A stretch of DNA of 9,016 bases from Bacteroidota bacterium (GTDB lineage: Bacteria > Bacteroidota > Bacteroidia > NS11-12g > UBA955): the NCBI GenBank assembly GCA_947460045.1, contig CANHGC010000045.1, positions 1-9,016 on the forward strand. Reading direction: 5' to 3'. Shown here one piece after another: positions 1 to 6,300 of the stretch (position 1 is its first letter; the number at the start of each line of letters is the position of its first letter). The position numbers and the translations under genes are program-made. The notes under the pieces are model-generated. The model saw nothing but the letters and a program-made list of their open reading frames with translations. It did no database searches and was not told the origin of the DNA.

Positions 1-500
1 ATGTTCCGGTTGAATCGGACGTTGTGGGCATCGCTTCGAGTAAGCAATTGGTGCCAGGGGCTTTGGTGAAAAGTCAGGTAACAGAAGCGCAAGGGGAAGT
101 GTTGGAAGTGAAAAAAGACAAGGCGTGGGTGGCTTTTGGGGTGATAAAAATGTGGGTGCCGATTTCTGAATTGATGCTATCCAAAAACAAGGTGGGCGGA
201 AAATCGCACAAGACCGGACAAACGGGCGGTTATCAGTGGGTTGAACGTCAATCGAACTACAAAACCAGTTTGGATGTGCGTGGACAGCGGATGGAGGAAG
301 CCACGCAAAAGGTGTTGGTTTGGTTGGAGGAAGGGTATTCTTTGGGGCATCAACAATTGAAAATTGTGCATGGTAGGGGCGATGGGATTCTTCGAAAAGG
401 GTTAAAGACCTTGTTGAAAACAGTGAATTTTGTGAGAAGCTATCACCACGAGTCGGAGGCAGAGGGTGGCGATGGGGCTTTGGTGGTGCAATTATTGTAA
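1..500 (+). CDS. mutS2: MutS2 family protein, C-terminal part (5' end outside window)
   Basis: The frame is open from the left edge; the first complete codon is at base 3 and the stop is TAA at 498-500, leaving 165 visible residues. The first part (PGALVKSQVTEAQGEVLEV..., ending VPISEL) matches the KOW-like segment near the end of MutS2. A short linker follows. The last ~75 residues form an Smr domain, with the LDVRG motif at 270-284 and HGRGDGILR at 369-395, then the GGDGA...VV ending typical of MutS2. MutS2 is a MutS-like ATPase that lacks the mismatch-recognition domain. In characterised bacteria it acts against recombination intermediates or on collided ribosomes, and the Smr domain is the nuclease or RNA-binding part. 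The ATPase and clamp domains lie outside the window. The downstream folD has its own promoter-like element, so co-transcription is not required. A stand-alone Smr protein is unlikely because of the KOW-like segment. Confidence 0.9.
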   Translation, partial: VPVESDVVGIASSKQLVPGALVKSQVTEAQGEVLEVKKDKAWVAFGVIKMWVPISELMLSKNKVGGKSHKTGQTGGYQWVERQSNYKTSLDVRGQRMEEATQKVLVWLEEGYSLGHQQLKIVHGRGDGILRKGLKTLLKTVNFVRSYHHESEAEGGDGALVVQLL

Positions 501-534
501 ATCTTTTTTGAACGCTTGCGAATTCTGCAAGGAG

Positions 535-567
535 TTGATAGACTTTGCGAGATAGCGAGTATTTTTG
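535..567 (+). promoter_or_regulatory. Bacteroidota-type promoter of folD-queE
   Basis: TATTTTTG at 560-567 is an exact match to the Bacteroidota -7 consensus TAnnTTTG. A TTG at 535-537, 22 bases upstream, can serve as the -33 element. The box ends only 7 bases before the folD ATG at 575, so transcription would start at or within a few bases of the start codon. The same core, TATTTTTGTA, precedes the gene at 2147. The assignment rests on the consensus match and position only. Confidence 0.65.
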
Positions 568-574
568 TAGAATT

Positions 575-1459
575 ATGGCAACAATTTTGGATGGTAGCAT
601 CGCTGCCGCATCAATTCGAGTTCAAATCGCCGAGGAGGTGAAAGCTTTTGTATCGAAAGGACATAGGGCGCCGGGTTTGGTGGCTATTTTGGTGGGCGAA
701 GACGGAGCAAGTCAAACCTACGTAGGTGCGAAGAAAACGGCTTGTGATGAGGTGGGATTTGCGGGTGATGTAAGGCGATTTGCGGCGGATATTACTGAAG
801 AAGCGTTGTTGAAGGAAATTGAAAAAATCAACCAAGATGAGACCATCGACGGATTGATCGTGCAATTGCCATTGCCAAAACACATTTCTGAGGAAAAGGT
901 GACACAGGCAATTTTACCTGGAAAGGATGTGGATGGATTTCATGATATCAACATGGGGAAATTGGCCAAGGGCGACGAAGCGGGTGTGAAGCCGGCAACG
1001 CCTTATGGGATTACATTGTTGATGAAACATTATGGTATCGATGCCTCTGGTAAACATGTGGTTGTGGTGGGAAGAAGCAATATTGTTGGAAGACCGATGA
1101 GTATGTTGTTGTCTGCAGCGGCTCCTTATGGAAATGCTACGGTGACTTTGTGTCATAGCAGAACCAAGGATTTGGCGAGCTTTACCCGTATGGCGGATAT
1201 TTTGGTTGTTGCGTTGGGTAAGCCCGGTTTTGTGACGGCGGATATGGTAAAGGATGGCGCGGTGATTATAGATGTGGGCACTACACGTGTGGATGATGCC
1301 TCTAGAAAGAGTGGATGGCGTTTGCGCGGTGATGTGGATTACGATGCGGTTTTGGATAAAGTGAGTGCGATTACACCCGTGCCAAAAGGCGTTGGTCCGA
1401 TGACCATTACCGGCTTGATGATGAATACATTGGAAGTGTACAAGGCCAAATTTGCATGA
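575..1459 (+). CDS. folD: Bifunctional methylenetetrahydrofolate dehydrogenase / methenyltetrahydrofolate cyclohydrolase FolD
   Basis: This cytosolic enzyme interconverts 5,10-methylene-THF, 5,10-methenyl-THF and 10-formyl-THF using NAD(P), supplying one-carbon units for purines and formyl-Met. The 294 residues are normal for the family. Visible signatures are YVGAKK at residues 49-54, with the catalytic Tyr49 and Lys53; GLIVQLPLP at 93-101; KDVDGFH at 117-123; the dinucleotide-binding stretch GRSNIVGRP at 166-174; and PVPKGVGPMT at 268-277, where the usual PGGVGP has Lys in place of the first Gly. A few extra residues (SAAAPYGNATVT) precede the CHSRT strand. ATG 575 was chosen because MATILDG is the usual N-terminus. 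A 10-codon in-frame extension to TTG 545 would run through the promoter box. No Shine-Dalgarno is visible. The stop overlaps the queE start, indicating translational coupling. Confidence 0.97.
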   Translation: MATILDGSIAAASIRVQIAEEVKAFVSKGHRAPGLVAILVGEDGASQTYVGAKKTACDEVGFAGDVRRFAADITEEALLKEIEKINQDETIDGLIVQLPLPKHISEEKVTQAILPGKDVDGFHDINMGKLAKGDEAGVKPATPYGITLLMKHYGIDASGKHVVVVGRSNIVGRPMSMLLSAAAPYGNATVTLCHSRTKDLASFTRMADILVVALGKPGFVTADMVKDGAVIIDVGTTRVDDASRKSGWRLRGDVDYDAVLDKVSAITPVPKGVGPMTITGLMMNTLEVYKAKFA

Positions 1460-2055
1460 TGCAATATCCTGTGATGGAGCATTTTTACACCATCCAGGGC
1501 GAGGGTGTACATGCTGGTCGGGCGGCTTATTTTGTGAGGTTGGCGGGCTGCGATGTGGGTTGCGTTTGGTGTGATGTGAAAGAAAGTTGGCCCACGGAGG
1601 GATTTGCCACTCATACAGCCACGGAAATTTGTGATTGGGTCTGTGAAACACCAGCAGAAATTGTGGTGATTACCGGCGGAGAACCTGCGATGTACGATTG
1701 CGCTGAAATTGTGAATGCGTTGCATCACAAGGGTTATAAGGTGCATGTAGAAACATCGGCGGCCTATCCTTTGAGGGGTGGGTACGATTGGGTTTGTATT
1801 TCACCCAAAAAATTCAAACAGCCGGTGATCGAAGAAATGCAAAGGGCCAACGAATTGAAGGTCATTGTGTTCAATGATTCTGATTTTAAATGGGCTGAGC
1901 AATGGGCAGAAACCTGCAATGATGCCTGTGCTTTGTTGCTGCAATCTGAATGGGAAAAGCGCGATGTGATGATGCCCAAGATGATTCAATTTGTGAAAGA
2001 CAATCCGCGTTGGCGCATTTGTATTCAAACCCACAAAATCATCAACGTACCGTAA
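1456..2055 (+). CDS. queE: 7-carboxy-7-deazaguanine synthase QueE (radical SAM)
   Basis: QueE converts 6-carboxytetrahydropterin to 7-carboxy-7-deazaguanine, a step in making preQ0 and queuosine for tRNA wobble position 34. The 199-residue product has the QGEG substrate-loop motif at 14-17 and a CxxxCxxC iron-sulfur cluster motif (Cys32, Cys36, Cys39 in GCDVGCVWCD). It also has ITGGEP at 72-77 (SAM binding), ETS at 99-101, ISPKKF at 115-120, ELKVIV at 133-138 and a C-terminal QTHK at 191-194, all in family order. The length fits the compact Bacteroidota form. The ATG at 1456 overlaps the folD stop by four bases (ATGA); a second ATG follows at once at 1459, so the true start may be either. No separate promoter is seen, so expression should follow folD. 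Other queuosine genes are not in the window. Confidence 0.95.
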   Translation: MMQYPVMEHFYTIQGEGVHAGRAAYFVRLAGCDVGCVWCDVKESWPTEGFATHTATEICDWVCETPAEIVVITGGEPAMYDCAEIVNALHHKGYKVHVETSAAYPLRGGYDWVCISPKKFKQPVIEEMQRANELKVIVFNDSDFKWAEQWAETCNDACALLLQSEWEKRDVMMPKMIQFVKDNPRWRICIQTHKIINVP

Positions 2056-2109
2056 TTTATTCTTCATAGGACACTCTTTTTTGGGGTGTGTAACTTGTAT
2101 CTGTGAGAA

Positions 2110-2141
2110 TTGGTACAGGGATTGATGCTGCTTTATTTTTG
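2110..2141 (+). promoter_or_regulatory. Bacteroidota-type promoter of the serine hydrolase gene
   Basis: TATTTTTG at 2134-2141 matches TAnnTTTG exactly. A TTG at 2110-2112 lies 21 bases upstream as the -33 element. Only five bases separate the box from the ATG at 2147, so the transcript would start at or next to the start codon. The core plus two bases (TATTTTTGTA) is identical to the folD promoter. Confidence 0.65.
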
Positions 2142-2146
2142 TAAAT

Positions 2147-3259
2147 ATGCGTTTCATTGGGAAAGCTTTCTTATTGCTGTTGGTGCTGTTTGTGATGGCG
2201 TCTTTTCGCAGCGAAATAGACCCGCCCAAGAAGCCCGTTAAAGACCCTTACGACATGGCTGCCTATGTGCCGTTCAGCGATACATCGGCCTTTCAAATCG
2301 ATAGTTTTTTTCGCAGAATGTATCGTTGGGGGATATTCAATGGGAGTTATTTGTTTCACAAGAATGATAGCGTGTGTTATGGCGCCATGGGATACGCCAC
2401 TTTCTCTCAATTGGATTCTCTGAAACCCGCAGATTTGTTTCAGTTGGCCAGCGTGTCAAAAACGTTCACCGGGATGGCCATGATGATGCTGGTGCAAGAT
2501 GGGTATTTGAAGTTGAGCGACAGTGTTCATTGGTATATTCCTGAGCTCACGCGGCGGAATTTGAGCTTGCAAAACCTGATCAGTCACAGCAGCGGATTGC
2601 CAGATTATTTCTACTTCAACATGAAGGCTTGGGAAAATCCCAAAGACCATTTAACCAACGAAGATGTGGTTCAACTGTTGAACGCTCAGCCGGTTAATCA
2701 TTTCGCAAAACCGGGTCGTTACGATTATTGCAACAGCAATTATGCGCTGCTGGCGTTGATTGTTGAACGCCAAACTGGGATTGAGTTTCGGCAATTTGTG
2801 AAGGAAAGAATCATGAATCCCAGTGGCATGAAATATTCCCATTTGGCGGATTTTGATACGCTTGGATTGGTGAATTATACGGTACAGGGCTATGATAAAA
2901 AACGCGTGTTTGCCGACAATATCTTCAACGGGGCGATGGGCGATAAAGGCGTGTATTCCAATGTTTTTGAAATGTTGGCGATGGATCAAATGTTGAGAAC
3001 CGATTATTTGTTGCATTCGGATATCAGGAATCAAATGGTTGCACCTCAAACCGTTGTGAGTGCCGATGCCTTTTATGCAAACGGTTGGCGAGTAAAATGG
3101 ATCAATGGACAAAAGTGGGCCTTTCACAATGGCTGGTGGAAGGGTTTTAGAACCTATTATTGGCGCTGTTTGGATGAGAATAAGTGCTTTGTGGTATTGA
3201 CAAACAATGTGCAAGGGCCATTCTTGAGAACCATCGATATGGTGGGTTTGCTGAAGTGA
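2147..3259 (+). CDS. Exported serine hydrolase, beta-lactamase class C / PBP4*-like family
   Basis: The 370-residue product begins with a hydrophobic segment (residues about 6-19) that can be a signal peptide or membrane anchor, so it should act in the periplasm or on the surface. The catalytic fold is that of class C beta-lactamases and DD-peptidases: the SxxK motif is S102-V-S-K105 in FQLASVSKTFTG, the second motif is Y194-C-N196 in YDYCNSNYALL, and the third is H327-N-G329, where HTG or KTG is more usual. LISHSSGLPDY at 144-154 and GDKGVYSN at 265-272 are also typical. The family includes esterases, D-aminopeptidases and penicillin-binding-like proteins; the substrate cannot be told from sequence, and resistance should not be assumed. 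No lipobox is seen. The gene is monocistronic by appearance, with its own promoter and 88 bases to the next gene. Confidence 0.9.
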   Translation: MRFIGKAFLLLLVLFVMASFRSEIDPPKKPVKDPYDMAAYVPFSDTSAFQIDSFFRRMYRWGIFNGSYLFHKNDSVCYGAMGYATFSQLDSLKPADLFQLASVSKTFTGMAMMMLVQDGYLKLSDSVHWYIPELTRRNLSLQNLISHSSGLPDYFYFNMKAWENPKDHLTNEDVVQLLNAQPVNHFAKPGRYDYCNSNYALLALIVERQTGIEFRQFVKERIMNPSGMKYSHLADFDTLGLVNYTVQGYDKKRVFADNIFNGAMGDKGVYSNVFEMLAMDQMLRTDYLLHSDIRNQMVAPQTVVSADAFYANGWRVKWINGQKWAFHNGWWKGFRTYYWRCLDENKCFVVLTNNVQGPFLRTIDMVGLLK

Positions 3260-3292
3260 GGTGAGAATTCGCCAATATCTCGGGCGTAACAT

Positions 3293-3322
3293 TTTGATTC
3301 ACCTATAGTTATTTGTAATTTG
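3293..3322 (+). promoter_or_regulatory. Possible promoter of the giant T9SS cargo gene
   Basis: TTTG at 3293-3296 is followed 19 bases later by TAATTTG at 3316-3322, which is the Bacteroidota -7 box with one base missing from the spacer (TAnTTTG instead of TAnnTTTG). The start of transcription would fall near 3328, giving a leader of about 20 bases. A TATAAT at 3328-3333 overlaps that point but has no -35 partner. Weak support. Confidence 0.35.
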
Positions 3323-3347
3323 CTTGCTATAATGCGAGATTTCTCCA

Positions 3348-6300
3348 ATGGCTAAACGTTACCTACTTATAATTTTTGTTTTTTCTGTTTTTCAGGCAGC
3401 CATGGCTCAAACGCCCAAGTTGAGCGCAACAGGAAAGGCCAGTATACCGGCCACCCCAATGGAGTTGCCTTTGGTAGATACTACGGTAAGGTGGGTGGCT
3501 TTGATGCAATCGCCCAACCCCAATTTTTACGAGGTAAAGAAGGCTTTTGAAGCGCATTTTGGTGGAGTAATACCTGTGAAAGGTCAAGGTTATAAGGTTT
3601 TTAAACGATGGGAAGCGCGTGTGTTGGATCATTTAGACGCCAATGGAAACGTGGTTTGGCCCAACGGTGTTTTGGCTGAGATACAGCAACCTTCAACCAC
3701 GGGGAGTGGACCAACTGGCGGCAGTGCGATGGGCGGTTTGAACGCGGGGAATCCAGTGACCCCTGCAACTTGGTGTGCAACTTCTGGTAGATGGTCTTTG
3801 GTGGGTCCTGCCAAACACCCATACAACCAAACTTCGCAGCCCACAGGTACGGGTAGAATCAATGGGTTGGCGTTTCATCCCAAAGATTCCAATACGTTTT
3901 TTGCACTGGCACCTCAAGGGGGCGTTTGGAAAACGACGGATTTTGGAAAAAATTGGATTCATCTTTGGGGTGCAGGTACAGGGTTGGTTACTGGCACTTC
4001 AGCACCTTCAAATCCATCACTCACACTGGGCGTAAGCAGTATGGTGCTCTCACACAAAAATCCTGATACCATGTACATCGGTACGGGCGATCGGGATGCT
4101 GGAGATGCACCCGGTTATGGTGTACTGATGTCGGCCAACGGCGGAGGAACCTTCGTGGTTAGAAATTCCGGTATGGGAAATGTGACTGTGGGGAAATTGG
4201 TGATGCATCCAAAAAATACGGCCATCTTGTTGGCGGCCACCAATGGAGGGGTGTATCGAACAGTGAATTCAGGTGCTACATGGACGAAAGTGAGTATCAC
4301 AGGCAATTTTGTAGACATCGTTTATCACCCCACAAACCCCAACTTATTGTATACCACGCAATCGGGGTTGTTTTACCGAAGCACCGATGGGGGTGTTTCA
4401 TTCACACAAATAACCAATGGGGTACCTGCGTCTGGGATGCAAAGAGGTCAAATAGCGGTCACAGCGGCCGATCCAAGTAGGGTGTATTTTTTGATCGCCT
4501 CGGGGTCTAGGTTTCAAGGGTTTTATTTGTCGATAGATAGCGGCGCAACCTTCGCCAATAGAAACAGTTCTCCGGCCAACATATTGGGATACAGTGAAAT
4601 AGGCAATGATGGTTCTGGGCAGGGATGGTACGACTTGGATTTGGCAGCGGATCCATTCAACGCAACCACGGTATATGCTTTTGGTATCAACGTTTGGAAA
4701 TCAACGGATGGCGGGGCGACTTTCAAAATCAGTGGACATTGGGTGGGCTCGGGTTCGGCAGACGATATCCACGCAGACCAACACAGTGGTGAATTTAGTG
4801 CCTCCGGGAAAACCCTTTTTGCGGGGAACGATGGGGGCGTGTATTTCACCCGAAATGGGGGTAAAACTTGGAACAATATCACGCAGGGGATCAGCAATTC
4901 ACAGATTTATCGCTTGGCAGTGGCACAGTCGGAGGATGATTTGGGCGCGCATGGTTATCAAGACAATGGGTCGATGCAACACGATGATGGTGAAGTGTTT
5001 ACTTATTTTGGTGGCGACGGGATGGATTGTGCGGTGGATCCCTCGGATTCTCGATACGTGTATGGATCTTATGTGTATGGGTACATTTATAGGGCCATCG
5101 AAAAGAACAATATCATCACTTTGGCTGCCAATGGTGCCAATGGAATCAATGAAGGGGGCGGTTGGTTAACACCTTTCGTGCTGCAAGAGGGCAATCCCAA
5201 TCGGATGTTCGCGGGTTATAACAATGTGTGGCGATGTGATAGTGTGAAATCTGCGGGTGCCATTAAGTGGACGAAAATATCAACTGGTTGGACGGGCTCG
5301 GTGAGGCAGATCAAAAGCAGTAAAGCGAATCCAAGACATTTGTACGTGATACGGGGCGATGGGAAATTGATGTTTACCCGCAATGCCGAGGCTGCGGTTC
5401 CTGTTTGGGTGGATGTTACGCCGGCAACTGCTTTGTTTTCGTTGAGAATCATGGAGGCAGATCCCTTGGATAGCAATAAGTTGTACGGGGCGAGTACGGT
5501 GAATCTTTATCAAAGCAGTAATAATGGGGTTACTTGGAATACCACGGTATTGGCGAGTTTAACAAAAACGGCGTATGCGGGATTCAATTGGGGCGTTATC
5601 AACGTGTTGAAAGCGGATCATTCGGTTTCGCCGGCGGGCTTGTATGTGGGTACGGATCGGGCGGTGTATTACATGAATCAGGTTTCGGGGACTTTGTATG
5701 GGTTGAATGAATTTGCCAATCAGTTGCCGTTGTGGATGGATGTATCGGATTTAGATATTTATCATTCCCCTTTGGGCAGAGATTTTAGTTATATTTATGC
5801 GAGTACATACGGCAGGGGCGTTTGGAAGAGTCCGCTGTTTGATGATGGATCGGGCACTTATCAGTCCAAGATGTTCTCCTATGATTCAGTGTTTGCTGTG
5901 GGGGGAGTGATGCAGTTGCAAGAGAGAGTTCCGGCGTCGGTGTCTGGTTTGAAGGGTTTGGAATGGTCGATTTCACCCACGACGTACTCTTGGGTGAAGG
6001 GTGGTGCCAATGACATGCAGCCTGAGGTTAAATTCAATCAAAGTGGGATTTATGAGGTGTCTTTGACGGCGAAGAGTTGTGCAACCAGTGCGAGTGTTGC
6101 GAAGAAGCTTTGGGTGCGGGTGTTTCCGCCGCCGCAGGCGGCGGCCTGTGTTTCGAAGACACGATTTCAAACCTCCAATTATGGTATTGGGGTGTTTGAT
6201 GTGAAACTGACCGATAATCACTTCGAATCGGGGACGTATTTTGATGATGGGGAACAGCTCGACATGAGTTTATCCAAGGTGTTTCGATTGAAGCCGTCCA

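Noticed and set aside
515..531. Small inverted repeat CTTGCG/TGCAAG after mutS2 as a terminator.
   Set aside because: The stem is only 5-6 bp with a G-T pair, and there is no T-run after it; the T-run lies upstream.
545..574. A longer folD start at TTG 545.
   Set aside because: It would add 10 residues not typical of FolD and translate through the TAnnTTTG promoter box; ATG 575 gives the usual MATILDG start.
914..1651. A 245-codon open frame on the minus strand across folD and queE.
   Set aside because: It lies wholly antisense to two clearly recognised genes, has a His/Ser/Arg-rich low-quality composition, and matches no family I recognise.
2071..2089. ACACTC/GGGTGT hairpin after queE as a terminator.
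   Set aside because: It is a 6-bp stem including a wobble pair, the T-run is in the loop rather than after the stem, and nothing U-rich follows.
2651..3292. A 213-codon minus-strand open frame under the serine hydrolase, and a similar 214-codon frame at 7653-8297 under the giant gene.
   Set aside because: Both are mirror frames of real coding sequence, with no domain, signal or promoter of their own.
3259..3304. Nested inverted repeats (AGGTGA/TCACCT outside, CGCC/GGCG inside) after the serine hydrolase gene.
   Set aside because: The stems are 4-6 bp with large loops and no clear T-tract; chance is likely in this length of sequence.
3328..3333. A perfect TATAAT upstream of the giant gene as a sigma70 -10 box.
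   Set aside because: There is no -35 partner at proper spacing, and the Bacteroidota primary sigma factor prefers TAnnTTTG.
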